Source of the DNA: Schistocerca nitens
Lineage: Eukaryota > Arthropoda > Insecta > Orthoptera > Acrididae
Length of the DNA: 64,000 bases
Direction of reading: 5' to 3'
Assembly (NCBI RefSeq): GCF_023898315.1
Contig: NC_064614.1
Coordinates: forward strand, 1,057,604,432-1,057,668,431
The position numbers and the translations under genes were made by a program. How positions within the stretch are numbered: position 1 is the first letter of the stretch; each line of letters begins with the position of its first letter. Shown in pieces: positions 1-11,024 of this stretch. The notes beneath the pieces were generated by a model. The model worked only from the letters and a program-made list of their open reading frames with translations, was not told the origin of the DNA and did not search any database.

Positions 1-1424
1 ACTTTGAGGGTATTTCGCCTGTCTCATACATCTTGCTCACCAGATGGTAGAGTTTTGTTAGGACTGGCCCTCCCAAGGCCATCAGTAGTTCTAATGGAAT
101 GTTGTCTACTCCCGGGGCCTTGTTTCGACTCAGGTCTTTCAGTGCTCTGTCAAACTCTTCACGCAGTATCGTATCTCCCATTTCATCTTCATCTACACCC
201 TCTTCAATTTCCATAATATTGTCCTCGAGTACATCGCCCTTGTATAGACCCTCTATATATTCCTTCCACCTTTCTTCTTTCCCTTCTTTGCTTAGAACTT
301 GGTTTCCATCTGAGCTCTTGATATTCATGCAAGTGGTTCTCTTTTCTCCAAAGGTCTCTTTAATTTTCCTGTAGGTAGTATCTTACCCCCTAGTGAGATA
401 AGCCTCTACATCCTTACATTTGTCCTCTAGCCATCCCTCCTTAGCCATTTTGCACTTGCTGTCGATCTCATTTTTGAGACATCTGTATTCCTTTTTGCCT
501 GCTTCATTCACTGCATTTTTATATTTTCTCCTTTCATCAATTAAGTTCAATATTTCTTCCTGTTACCCAAGGAGTTCTACTAGCCCTCGTCTTTTTACCT
601 ACTTGATCCTCTGCTGCCTTCACTACTTCATCCCTCAGAGCTACCCATTATTCTTCTACTGTACTTCTTTCCCCCATTCCTGTCAGTTGTTCCCTTATGC
701 TCTCCCTGAAACTCTGTACAACCTCCGGTTTAGTCAGATTATCCAGGTCCCATCTCCTTAAATTCCCACCTTTTTGCAGTTTCTTCAGGTTTAATCTACA
801 GTTCATAACCAATAGATTGTGGTCAGAGTCCACATCTGCCCCTGGAAATGTCTTGCAATTTAAAATCTGGTTCCTAAATCTCTGTCTTACCATTATAAAA
901 TTTATCTGAAACGTTTTAGTATCTCCAGGGTTCTTCCATGTACACAACCTTCTTTTATGGTTCTTGAACCAAGTGTTAGCTATGATTAAATTGTGCTCTG
1001 TGCAAAATTCTACCAGGCGCCTTCCTCTTTCATTTCTTAGCCCCAATCCATATTCACCTACTATGTTTCCTTCTCTCCACTTTCCTACTCTCGAATTCCA
1101 GTCACCCATGACTATTAAATTTTCGTCTCCCTTCACTACCTGAATAATTTCTTTCAACTCATCATACATTTCTTTAATTTCTTCATCATCTGCAGAGCTA
1201 GTTGGCATATAAACTTGTACTACTGTAGTAGGCGTGGGCTTTGTGTCTATCTTGGCCACAATAATGCGTTCACTATGCTGTTTATAGTAGCTTACCCGTA
1301 CTCCTATTTTTTTAATCATTATTAAACCTACTCCTGCATTACCCCTATTTGATTTTGTGTTTATAACCCTGTATTCACCTGACCAAAAAGTCTTGTTCCT
1401 CCTGCCACCGAACGTCACTAACAA
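1..1424 (-). pseudogene. Broken endonuclease-reverse transcriptase ORF of the RTE-like LINE
   Basis: The longest open stretch (1424 to 648, 258 codons) is an apurinic-type endonuclease lacking its first residues. Visible motifs are GDWNSRVG (about residues 107-114) and SDHNLL (about 200-205). A position usually D in QIDYIM reads N (about 174). The frame is closed by a TAA at 648-650, which looks like a GAA-to-TAA change because the right-hand copy reads through EEEWVALRD at this point. Further left the frame is lost near 559 (one extra base), and another stop lies near 390. Beyond that, RT-domain text such as NKAPGVDNIPLELL is readable to the edge. The element is dead; no upstream ATG or 5' UTR remains. 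Confidence 0.85.
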
Positions 1425-1436
1425 CTTAATCCGTTC
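1..1436 (-). mobile_element. RTE-type LINE copy (left edge), 5' truncated, runs off the window
   Basis: Minus-strand copy of an RTE-like non-LTR retrotransposon. Going leftwards it reads endonuclease, linker, then the start of the reverse transcriptase, and the window edge cuts the RT. The 5' end is truncated near 1436, just upstream of a GGTGGCAGGAGGAACAAGAC stretch that the copy at 61245-62325 also carries in similar form. The same family appears three times here: this copy, the right-hand copy, and a 3'-end scrap at 30808-30941. The family call rests on the endonuclease and RT motifs and on a shared 5' leader I recognise from locust-type repeats. It is an inference, not a database match. 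Confidence 0.85.
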
Positions 1437-1800
1437 ATATGTTAATGCCTGGCTCAGGGAAGTGCGATGGTCTTTCTTCCAGCTCTGAGCAAGTTAACTA
1501 GCTGACAATAATCATTCCTATCTGCACAGTGCTCCATGCTTACCTCATACTTCTTCTCTTCAAAAATAATAACATTATTCAAAATTCATGTCCTTTTCGC
1601 CTTCCAATACATACAGCATATTCATCCTTATTATCCTTCACAACAAATCTTTTTTTTATCTAACAGGTACCATCGGAAGTCAGCACTGCACTACTGAATA
1701 CGCCCATCAACTACCACACTTCACCTAAGAACATATCAGACTGCCCAGAGGCAAAGACTGTGTGGCACGACAAGCACAAACATTGTTTAACAGTAATGTA

Positions 1801-1804
<4 letters not shown>
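1437..1804. other. Unassigned spacer
   Basis: No coding motif, RNA gene or repeat family was recognised between the truncated LINE and the CT microsatellite. Confidence 0.4.

Positions 1805-1853
<49 letters not shown>
1805..1853. repeat. (CT)n microsatellite
   Basis: About 25 uninterrupted CT units. The overlapping open frames encoding RE repeats are artefacts of this repeat. Confidence 0.95.
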
Positions 1854-1856
<3 letters not shown>

Positions 1857-1999
1857 CTCTCTGACATGCACATCGATAACACACCAAAACCAAAATGAAA
1901 TGACTACCTGACAAACGTTTATTTTAAAGTTATCAGATGATTTCAAACAAACGAAGTGTTATAAATGATACAAAGAATAATAAAAAACAAAAAACATAC

Positions 2000-2990
2000 C
2001 AATAAGAATAAAGAAGACGTTTTGTATGGGATTTTCTTCAATATTTTTGGTCCAGACAGTCTCTCCAACTACCTTGATATCTTTCCTCCATAACCTTGAT
2101 GCCCTAGTGGAACCATTCCCCTTGTTCATCTCTGTAACCGACCAAATTGTCAGAAAATGTATCTAAATGATTGTGCAAATCACGCAATTTGACACTCATA
2201 TTAGCTCCTAGTGTTTGGAAATTCTGGAGCATCAAATTCTTTTTTTTCCCAGTCTCTTATCACAATATGAATTCTTTAGACGATGACCGGTTTCAGTCCG
2301 TAGAGACCATCCTCAGATGGTCTAAAGAATTCATATTTTGATCAAAGACTGGAAAAAAAAGCATTTGACAGTATTGAATCACTGTTCGTATACGCGACCA
2401 TGTCGCACTCGGTGATTCTGGAGCATTTTGTCTACTATTTCGGAATATACTTCAGTCTGGTGATTCTCCAAAAAGTTTTAGACATTTGATACAAAGCTTG
2501 TCCATGCTTCCAGTTCAACTTCAGTGATGTGGTTTGTGAATCATCGTTTTTATATTCTTCGCATTCACATTCACTACTGCTTTTACTCTATCAAACACTT
2601 CGACATCATTAATCATCTGATGAGGAAGTAAATACCGCTCTTGGCAAATCTTCACTATGGGAATTAGAGGCTTAGCAGATTGTACGTTTGGGTAAATCCA
2701 AGAGAGCTTTTTGTGTAGATGCACGCTTTTTATATTCACAGCACAAAAGTAGCAATCATCAAGGTGGTTTCTTGGCTCTGTTCATGTCATCGGAATTCCA
2801 AACGGAAGCCCTTTTGGTTCTTCATGACCCCAATATCGAAATGACTCCATGCAAGATTTACAAATGTTGTGTGGGGCCCAACATTCATCATTTTGTCCAA
2901 GTTGTTTTCCAAAATATGTCCGATAGTTTTGTTTTGCAAAATCATTTATATTCCGTCGTTGCTGTCCTTGACAATATTTACAACACATAT
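2000..2990 (-). pseudogene. Decayed arthropod repeat gene with Cys-rich N terminus (DDCYFC motif)
   Basis: The minus strand encodes a Cys-rich N terminus (MCCKYCQ, then WAPHNICKSC), a FGIPMTWTEPRNHLDDCYFC-like segment, and then IYPNVQSAKPLIP. A TGG-to-TGA nonsense change at 2782-2784 splits the ORF. After a small inverted-repeat element (2240-2360), coding resemblance resumes at about 2230-2000 with NMSVKLRDLHNHLD, YRDEQGEWFH and MEERYQGSW. I recognise this arrangement as a protein found in many copies in arthropod genomes and often annotated as uncharacterised. The spaced Cys and Cys/His residues suggest zinc binding, and I infer that it is transposon-derived. Function is unknown. The copy is not functional: it has a nonsense codon, a further stop after GEWFH, and an insertion. 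Confidence 0.6.
2240..2360. mobile_element. Short inverted-repeat (MITE-like) element
   Basis: Two arms of about 42 bp (2240-2281 and 2319-2360) are near-perfect reverse complements, beginning with T8 on the left and ending with A8 on the right. The centre carries GATGACCGGTTTCAGTC followed by ACCATCCTCAGATGG. Length is about 121 bp with no coding capacity. It sits inside the decayed DDCYFC gene, so it inserted later. A foldback or MITE derivative is the likeliest class; no clear target duplication was seen. Confidence 0.75.
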
Positions 2991-3482
2991 AGCAAAAATG
3001 GTCGGGCTTATTAACACAAGGCTTACGTTAAGAACTCATATTTTCTGTAGCAGAAATCCCCAAACAGGACAGTTTCCTTAAGTAACAGACACAGGATCAC
3101 GTTTGCAGAAAAACTGCAATGAATGAGTAACGCAAGAAGCTTACCTGTAGAAATTAATAACGACTGAATGGAAAACAACAAAAGTTCACCTGTGAAACGG
3201 CTTATAGTCACGGCGCTCTCTGTGAGAAGCAAATATAATTAACGAAGGTAGCAAATGCGCTTGAGGTGCCATCTGTCGGATTCCTGTAAAAATTACCAAG
3301 ACAACGGTACTAGGCCATACTGAGTCACAGGCGATATTGACTTCAGTTACCTCACTTCGAAAAAGACATGTTTATAATGGTAGATTAGTAAAAAAAGCGT
3401 ATTTTTTCAACGGTTTATCATGAGAACCAGAGTCTGTGAAAACAAAATAATTTAAAGACTAATTATCTCATGATCATACAAT
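2991..3482. other. Unassigned spacer
   Basis: No motif recognised between the DDCYFC pseudogene and the first Tc1 element. Confidence 0.35.
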
Positions 3483-3483
3483 A

Positions 3484-4856
3484 AAGCGCCAAAGAAACTA
3501 GTATAGTCATGCGTATTCAAATACAGAGATACGTAAACAGGCAGTCGACAGTCGGCAACGCCTATGTAAGACAAATGTCTGGCGCATTTGATAGATCGGT
3601 TACTGCTGCCACAATGGCAGCTTACCAAGATTTAAGTTAGTTTGAAAGTGTTGCTACAGTCGCTGCACAAGCGATGGGACACAACTTCTCCGAGTTAGCG
3701 ATCAAGTGGGGATTTTCCTGCACAACCATTACACGAGTGTGCCCTGAATATCAGGAATCCGGTAAAACATCAGATCTCCGACATCGCTGCGGCCAGGAAA
3801 GATCGTGCAAGAATGGGACCAACGACGACTGAAGAGAATCGTTCAGCGTAACAGAAGTGCAACACTTCCGCAAATTGCTACAGATTTCAATGCTGGGCCA
3901 TCAACAAGTGTCACGTGTGTACCATTGAATGAAATATAATCGATGCAGGCTTTCGGAGTCGAAGGCCCACTCGTGCATCCTTGATGACTGCAACACTTTA
4001 TACCTCGCCTGGGCCTGTCAACACCGACACTGCCGGCCGCGGTGGCCGTGCGGTTCTGGCGCTGCAGTCCGGAACCGCGGGACTGCTACGGTCGCAGGTT
4101 CGAATCCTGCCTCAGGCATGGGTGTGTGTGATGTCCTTAGGTTAGTTAGGTTTAAGTGGTTCTAAGTTCTATGGGACTTATGACCTAAGATGTTGAGTCC
4201 CATAGTGCTCAGAGCCATTTGAACCATTTGAACACCGACATTGGACTGTTGATGACTGGAAACATGTTGCCTGGTCGGACGAGTCTCGTTTCAAATTATA
4301 TCGAGCGGATGGACGTGTATGGGTATAGAGACAACCTCATGAATCCATGGACGATGCATGTCAGCAGGGGAATTTCAAGCTGATGGAGAGCCTATAATGG
4401 TATGGGGTGTGTGCAGTTGGATGATCTGGGACTCTGACAGATGACACGTACATAAGCTTCGTGTCTGATCACCTGCATCCATGCATCCATTCATGTCCAT
4501 TGTGTATTCCGACGAACTTCGGTAATTCCAGCAGGACAATGCGACACCCTACATGTCCTGAATTGCTACAGAGTGGCTCCTGGAACACTCTTCTGAGTTT
4601 AAACACTTCCGCTGCCCACTAAACTTTCCAGACAAGAACATTATTGAGCATATCTGGGATGCATTGCAACATGCTGTTCAGAAAAGATGCCCAACCCCTC
4701 GTACTCTTACGGATTTATGGACAGCCCTACTAAATTCATGGTCAGTTCCCTCCAGCACTACTTTAGACATTAGTCGAATCCAAGCCATTTCATGTTGCGG
4801 CACTTCAGAATGCTCTACACGACATTAAGCAGGTGTACCAGTTTCTTTGGCTCTTC
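3484..4856 (+). mobile_element. Tc1-family transposon with both ends, interrupted by a SINE
   Basis: Ends are inverted: CCAAAGAAACTAGTA near 3489-3503 and TACCAGTTTCTTTGG near 4836-4850. Between them lies a decayed Tc1 transposase. The N-terminal paired-type DNA-binding region starts near 3610. Catalytic-core text includes DDWKHVAWSDESRF (about 4249-4290), QQDNAT (about 4530) and PDKNIIEHIWDA (about 4630-4665). All three acidic catalytic positions can still be seen, but the frame is broken by indels, by a missing internal piece near 4430 and by a SINE at 4030-4230. It cannot make transposase now. Confidence 0.85.
4030..4230 (+). mobile_element. SINE-A (tRNA-derived) inserted in Tc1
   Basis: Head with tRNA-like A and B boxes (GGTTCGAATCCTGCC), then the body CTTAGGTTAGTTAGGTTTAA and tail TCAGAGCCATTTGAACC. 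It is flanked by a 10-bp target duplication AACACCGACA (4020-4029 and 4231-4240). Removing one copy plus the SINE rejoins the Tc1 text, which proves insertion after the Tc1. Confidence 0.93.
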
Positions 4857-4857
4857 A

Positions 4858-5770
4858 TTATATGTACCTACTTATCTCACAGATTTTTTTTTTTGTTCCC
4901 GTGTGTAATCCTTAACTGTTTGAAGATGATTGTATGTTAATGCGACTCGCTGCTGACTTTTGTACAGTCAGTATTTTTTTGTAATGACTCACCAAAGAAA
5001 ATTAAAACTACTCAAAAGACAGAGTTATGCGAAAATTTATTAACTTTTTATAAACTGCCTGTGTTTGTGAATTACGCATAATCATCTTCATGATAAGACT
5101 ACAGTGCCATTTATCATCCTTCAGTACGTTATGTTTTTACTGTTTTTTCTTGAAAATGTACACGTATCTTCAGCAGTTTTACTCAGAGTAAACAAACAAT
5201 TTCATTCGCATAATGCCTTTATTCCTCACGGCCGCTGCAGTGTTGACTTTTGTTTCCCGTCTTTCATGCTTACGTATTTCTCATTTGAGACGACGCTCCT
5301 GGGGACTATTTCACTGGTACAATTGAATAATTTAGCAATTAAAACTCTTCTCATTACAGTGCGTCACAGAAACTCGTTTCTTAGTTCCTTCGACAAAGTT
5401 CAGAAGCTAGGACTCGCGTCTGCCGCAAAATGGGGCCAAGCACGATTGGAAAAGTTGACGTCTCTCCCACGCTGTGGTTTCCCTTTAGTACTCTCATCTG
5501 AGTGGTAACATGATGACGGCGGTCTCATGGATCTTTGTTTCATCAGTCCCACATTATTTTCAACTTGAAGCCAGTATTTGATCTGTTCATTTGCAACAGT
5601 TAAGTAGTTTTTACTTCATAAATATCAGTTATGTAGTTCACTTAAAAAAATCAGTCTTTCTAGTGTCCTTCATTTAATCGTACCTTAAATTAATCTTTCC
5701 ACCACGTCATAACTTCTACAACCTATACCTCATATAATCTTTAGGATAGGCTAGTCTTTGTCTGCTCCCT
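4858..5770. other. Unassigned AT-rich spacer
   Basis: A 134-codon open stretch at 5104-5508 starts only at GTG and has no recognisable domain; I do not call it a gene. Nothing else was identified. Confidence 0.4.
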
Positions 5771-5774
5771 ACTA

Positions 5775-6960
5775 TGAGGTTCATTCAAATGAAATCTGGT
5801 CAGTGCGTCTACCTTTGTCTTACACGTAATGTGGCACCACGTAACTGTGGGTATGGTGGCGGCATCTATTGGTAGAGAGACTGACGCATGCGCACTGTTT
5901 GATGTTGCATACTGCCATCGTGGTTTCACGCCGAGGAGAAGGTGGTCACACAAGTCATCGCCCACTATTGAACATGCAGGCGAGTAAGCAGGAGCAACGA
6001 GAAGTGATTCGATGTTTGGCGGCGGAGGGAGTTAGAGGCCATAAAATTTATCGACGGGTGAAGGCTGTGAACGGTGAGTACAGCCTGAGTCGTTCAAGAG
6101 TTGTGAAATGGCGGAAACGATTCCTTGAGGGGCGCGAGTCACTGGAAGACGATGCTCGTTCTGGACAGGTGTCATCACACCGGAAATGGTTGTGGAAGTG
6201 AATGCTTCAGTCTTGGACAACCGCGGAATCACCGTGGACGAGATCCATCGGTTACTGGGTATTAGCGTGGGCACCGCCTACACAACGATGGATCAACACT
6301 TAAATTTTCGAAAAATCTATGCTTAGTGGGCTCTCCACCAACTGAGCGCCGAGCAGCGCAGTACTCGAATGGTGCTGTCTTTGAGTCATCTGCAACGATA
6401 TCATGAGGAGAAATACGGCTTTTTGCGACTTCACCACTGCCACAGAAATCAAAGGCCGTGCACACCAGTTCTGTAAAGCTCATGAGTCCATCTTTTTTAA
6501 CCACAAGGGCCCACTGCTTGTCGAGTTCGTGGAATGGGGAACAACCATCAAAGCCCAGAGTTATCAAGGCATTTTACAGAACCTTAGACGGCCACGAAGT
6601 CGAAACGCCGAGGCATGTTGTCCAATGGCGTTGTAATCCTGCATAACAATGCCCACCCACACCCAGCCAATGTGGTGAAGACGACATTGCAGCAGTTTCG
6701 GTGGGGACGCTGGAACATTCACCATACGGTCCCAACCTTTGACTGTGTGACTTTCACGTGTTCAGACCTCTAAAACAAGCTATTAGCGGACATCAATTCG
6801 CAATGGACGACGAAACGTGTGACTGCGTCCAGGCCTGGATCCGACAGCACCCTAATAGCTTCTTCAAGGATGGAATCGACCGGCTAGTGTTGCAAATGGT
6901 ATAAATGTGCCAACAGTTTTGGCGACTATTTTTGAGTATGTGTACTGTGTACAACTACAT
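5775..6960 (+). mobile_element. Mariner-like (SETMAR-type) transposon remnant
   Basis: An ATG at 5974 opens a 75-codon helix-turn-helix segment (KQEQREVIRCLAAEG, then SLSRSRVVKWRKRF) typical of mariner transposases. Homologous text continues in other frames: VLSLSHLQRYHEEKYG near 6370-6420, a catalytic-core segment GVVILHNNAHPHPANVV near 6627-6680, and a C-terminal part near 6780-6880. The second catalytic acidic residue (usually LHDNARPH) is replaced by N, codon AAC at 6645-6647. Several frameshifts and stops follow the HTH. The element is inactive. Exact terminal repeats were not resolved. Confidence 0.75.
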
Positions 6961-7115
6961 TTTTGAGTTAATAAAATCTTTACCGTTACTTTACACTAAT
7001 GACAGGGTATCATTTGAATGCCCCTTTATTTCAGAACCTATACTGCTCCTGTCAGAATCCCCTCTTCTTTCTCCACCTATTCTTTCTAGCACTTAGAAAT
7101 GTATTACTTTATTCC

Positions 7116-7147
<32 letters not shown>

Positions 7148-7258
7148 TCCGGATTCATCTTACATGTTAGACGGAACAAATTAATTTCGTTTGCGCCTGC
7201 CTTATTTACGTATACATAAGGAAATTTTACTTTTGATAGTAAATAACAAATTTATAAA
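6961..7258. repeat. Spacer with C-tract and (CT)n
   Basis: Contains a C13-like run followed by CT repeats at about 7115-7147. Otherwise nothing recognised. Confidence 0.6.
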
Positions 7259-8355
7259 TATGCACAATCTGACCAAACGTATGAGTGGGCTATTAATGTA
7301 CATTAATGTGGGTGTGTCTACCCACTGATTTTCTGATAGCTACAACTCTGCTTGGAATACTTTCAATGGAGTGTCTGAATGGCAGCCCGTTCTTCCTCAA
7401 GAGCGGAAACCAGAAACAGTCATGTTGCACGTTGATGACTGGAGCGATGTCGACATTATAACTCATCCCAGATGTGTTCCACTGGGTTCAAGTAGTGATT
7501 CTTCGCAAGTCAGTCCATTTTAGGATTGTTATTGTCCACGAACGATTGCTACCTAATGACAAGGTATACTGTTGTGCTCATATGGCAGTCATCTCGTCTG
7601 AACAGTTTTTCTGCTCTGCTCTGCACAGTACACAGTTCTGTAACGTGTGTTCATATCCTCCTGAATTTAGCGTTTTCTTAAGCGCAGTAACTACAGAAAA
7701 CTCATCTACATCGAAACACAATCTTCTCCATTCTTTAATGTTGGTACTACCCGAGATGGTAACGTTCTCCAGTTTTCGACTGGGTATACCGGGATTCATT
7801 ACTCCATATCACTCGTTTCCAGTCATAAAGTAGCCAGTGGCGTAGCTCAGCACTGACCACAGCAATGTGTCGTTTATGAGAAATTGTTCGAGTGTTGTGC
7901 ATCATTGTTTTTATATCCCTATGCACAGTCATTGTGCTTACAGGACTGGTGCTAGCAATAAGGGACATACGAGCTATTCTTTCCGTTGACTTAATGCGAT
8001 TTTTACAAGCAATGTCCGCAATGCTGGACCTTTCCTCTCTGTCAGTACATAAGGTCTGCTTGGTCTAGGTTTAGCTGCTGTTGTTCCTTCACGTTTCACT
8101 CCACATTCGCGTCACTAGTAGTCTACTTGGGTAACTGTACAATGGTTGAAATGTCCTTCATGGATTTGTTACACCCAATGTCTAGTCCACATTCAAGATC
8201 AGTGAGCTTCCCTGACTGGCCCAATCTGCTTTCACTGCTTCTCTACTAAGAACACAATATTCCCCACTACCTTTTACACTGACTGGCCGCCTAACATCTA
8301 GTGCTCCGTTCTACATTATATAGGAGTGTGTCGAAAATTTTGATCAGTTGGTGTA
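7259..8355 (-). mobile_element. Tc1-family transposon, minus strand, near full length
   Basis: The right end, read in reverse, begins TACACCAACTGATCAAAAT. The left end TATGCACAATCTGACCAAAC is its weak inverted match. Inside is a different Tc1 lineage from that at 3.5 kb. The minus strand encodes RDIKTMMHNTRTISHKRH, then YDWKRVIWSNESRY (about 7790-7833). The first catalytic aspartate (usually WSDESRY) is N (codon at 7798-7800). The HTH half (about 7960-8240) is broken by frameshifts. Non-functional. Family recognition comes from the ends and the core motif. Confidence 0.8.
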
Positions 8356-8474
8356 ATTATTACTCACACGGGTATTAATGCACAGGAAAATTACCCCAAT
8401 TCCCTTAAAATAAAGCTAAAGTCAAGAGTCCGTTTACAGACCCCACAATAGAACACGTCGGTGCAGTCATTTAA

Positions 8475-8794
8475 AGCACTCCGTCTTCAGGCCACAAGTG
8501 GCCCATCGGGACTATCCGACTGCCGTGTCATCCTCAGCTTAGGATGCGGATAGGAGGGGCGTATGGTCGGCACATCGCTCTCCTGGCCGTTATGATGGTT
8601 TTCTGTGACCGCAGCAGCTACTATTCGGTCGAGTAGCTCCTCAATTGGCATCACGAGCCTGAGTGCACCCCGAAAAATGGCAACAGCTCGTGGCGTCCCG
8701 GATGGTCACCCATCCAAGTGCCGACCACACCCGACAGCGCTTAACTTCGGTGATCTGACGGGAACCGGTGTTTCCACTGCAGCAAGGCCATTGC
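8475..8794 (-). mobile_element. 5S-rRNA-derived SINE (SINE3 class)
   Basis: Read on the minus strand, the head (about 8794 down to 8695) resembles 5S rRNA: CAGATCACCGAAGTTAAGCG and then CACTTGGATGGGTGACC, which is the internal control region of 5S genes. A non-5S body follows (GCACTCAGGCTCGTGATGCC, then TAGTCCCGATGGGCC). It is flanked by a 12-bp target duplication with one mismatch, GCAGTCATTTAA (8463-8474) and GCAGTCACTTAA (8795-8806). This is a retroposed SINE, not a 5S gene. A related tail fragment lies at 58335-58440. Confidence 0.85.
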
Positions 8795-8806
8795 GCAGTC
8801 ACTTAA

Positions 8807-9284
8807 CTTAAAGGATTATTTTGGCTTCCCTAATGTAAAAATGATGAGATAGCTGCGGCTGAAGAACTCGGACCACGAAATGTTGAAGTAAGACCAAGTA
8901 AGTTGGGGCTGTGAAAATTTATACAACAAACAGTTCGTTAACCTAGTTGAAACAGGTTTATTTCGTAAATGACTTCCAACTCATTCATTTATTTCAGTAC
9001 ATGAAGCAACAGTATCTGATTTTAAAGGCCTTTTTGGAGGAAACAAATGAGCTGACTGTAAATTAAAAAAGCTCTTATAACCTCCCATTCATAAAATCCA
9101 AGGGTGTTGGAGGAATTTGACAAGTGTACCCCACATGTTAACAGGAAGTAAGATTACAGTTTGTCCTCTCATTGCCTCAAGATCATTAGCGAGATACAGT
9201 GCACAGCTCTGAATTTGAATTTAAAAGGACGGATGTTCAAATGCCCTCCTTTCATCCACATTAATGTTTTCAGTACTTTCCGAA
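8807..9284. other. Unassigned spacer
   Basis: No recognisable feature. Confidence 0.35.
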
Positions 9285-9400
9285 AACTGCCAGGATGGTT
9301 CCTTTGAAAACGATACGGACATTTTCCTTCCCTATCCTCCAACAATCTGAGATCGTCCTCCGTCTCTAAAGATCGTCGACGCGAATTTAAACCCTATTCT
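9285..9400 (+). repeat. Decayed SINE-B 3' fragment
   Basis: CCAGGATGGTTCCTTTGAAA and a downstream CGTCTCTAAAG..CGTCGACG resemble the body of SINE-B (compare 15334-15578). The tRNA head is missing. Confidence 0.55.
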
Positions 9401-9454
9401 TCTTGCCTTTCATTATAGACCGCGAGATGGCTCAGACTAGAAAGCAAAGCAGAA

Positions 9455-9545
9455 AGAATATAAGCCACGTTATTTTCGAAGGAACCATCCCAGCTTTCGT
9501 TGTAATCGATTTAAGGAAAATATCGGGAACCTTAAGCCGCCTGAA
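9455..9545 (-). repeat. Decayed SINE-B fragment, opposite orientation
   Basis: TTCGAAGGAACCATCCCAGC and CGATTTAAGGAAAAT match the reverse of the SINE-B body (compare 37737-37967). Together with 9285-9400 it forms a head-to-head pair of remnants. Confidence 0.5.
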
Positions 9546-9732
9546 TGTGTAGTGATTTGAAACCTAACCCTCCCAAGTGCTCGTCCACTGCTTCAAACAC
9601 TGCCCAATCACATTCAGTGAAAAGAAGAAAAATATAGCAAATAAAGTGTAGGACCCTGAAGTTTAATTTCATTTCTTACTGCACAAAACCCTTTGCTGTT
9701 TGCTTTGTTGTTGCCTATTCCCTTATTTTCAT

Positions 9733-9921
9733 GCCGGCCGAAGTGGCCGTGCGGTTAAAGGCGCTGCAGTCTGGAACCGCAAGACCGCTACGGTCGCAGG
9801 TTCGAATCCTGCCTCGGGCATGGATGTTTGTGATGTCCTTAGGTTAGTTAGGTTTAACTAGTTCTAAGTTCTAGGGGACTAATGACCTCAGCAGTTGAGT
9901 CCCATAGTGCTCAGAGCCGAG
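9733..9921 (+). mobile_element. SINE-A (tRNA-derived), full length
   Basis: Standard SINE-A with head GCCGGCCGAAGTGGCCG, B box GGTTCGAATCC, and tail AGTGCTCAGAGCC. A 12-bp target duplication CCTTATTTTCAT flanks it (9721-9732 and 9922-9933). An open frame running across the right end is a chance ORF. Confidence 0.95.
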
Positions 9922-9933
9922 CCTTATTTTCAT

Positions 9934-11024
9934 ACAATTATTTTTGATTCATTTGTATACGGCAACTGCAAAGGAAATGCCTTATTACAGATTAACGTGA
10001 ACTTTTTTGGCCAAATAACAGGCTTCGTTCAACTGCAAAGACTGTTCAGGTTATACATAATGCAGAGTAACCAGCCATTTTATTACCTGTGTGCAGGGCC
10101 CATGATTCACTCATGGACGCTATTCACGGATCCCAAAAGGGGCTGCTTGCTGTGCAACTTCTATGATCTGAAGAAGCCCCTACAACTGAACTAAACCTGT
10201 TACCACTGTATAAAAAGTGCGACTGTGTACTGTAATAAAAGGAATTTAAGTAAGTCGTTTATCACGGAGTTCCCTATTTCGCAGTATGTCAGGCCTTCAT
10301 ATATACATAAGAAACGTAAAATCAGATAACCGTTTTGAATTTACCATTTATGAGAGAAAAACATATGAACATCCGTACCATAGTGAATGCTGAACTTAGA
10401 ATCATAACCAGAATGGGAAAAAATTTATTTCAAAGCAGGACTCTAAAATTTCCATTTCTTATGTACATAAGCACGGCAGTTCCCAGACGTTCATCCCACA
10501 AGAACTAAATTTTATAGACGAAACGAAGGCTTTTTACATGCCACAAAATTAATGATTATCTATTGCGTACGAGAATTTTGAAATGAATAAAAATTCTGCG
10601 CTTCACATTCCAGGCAGGGGGAGGGCAGAAACACCCCCATTGCCCCCTTCGGACGCCCTAGCGTAGAACGATTTTTACAGTCAGATTCTGGCAAAGACTT
10701 ATCGGCAAACATCGGGATGTTCTGATCATAAGTAAAGATAATATATGGATCATGCCATAGCGATATACACATGCAATATACAAATGGCGGTAGTATCGCG
10801 CACACAAGGTATCAAACAGCCGTGCATGAGCTGAGCCCTCATTTGTACTCAGGTAATTCACGTGAAAAGATTTCCGACGTGGTTATGGTCACACGACTGG
10901 AATTAAGACTTTGAAAATGGAATGGTAGTTGGAGCTACACGCATGGGAGATTTCATTTTAGAAATCGTTAGGGTATTCAGTATTCCGTGATCCCCAGTGT
11001 CAACAGTGCTCTGAGAAATTCAAA
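9934..11024. other. Unassigned spacer
   Basis: About 1.1 kb without recognisable genes or repeats; a G-rich tract lies near 10615-10625. Confidence 0.35.

Noticed and set aside
1805-1853. CRISPR-like direct repeats
   Set aside because: Simple microsatellite without spacers; no repeat-spacer array occurs anywhere in the window.
1711-1946. RE-repeat open frames
   Set aside because: Products of the (CT)n microsatellite.
5104-5508. 134-codon plus-strand open frame
   Set aside because: Starts only at GTG and has no recognisable motif; hydrophobic start reflects T-rich DNA.
8690-8794. 5S rRNA gene
   Set aside because: The 5S-like segment is diverged, is followed by a SINE body instead of a terminator, and the whole is flanked by a target duplication.
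9733-9820. tRNA gene in SINE-A head
   Set aside because: Only promoter boxes are conserved; same head recurs at five loci attached to the same body.
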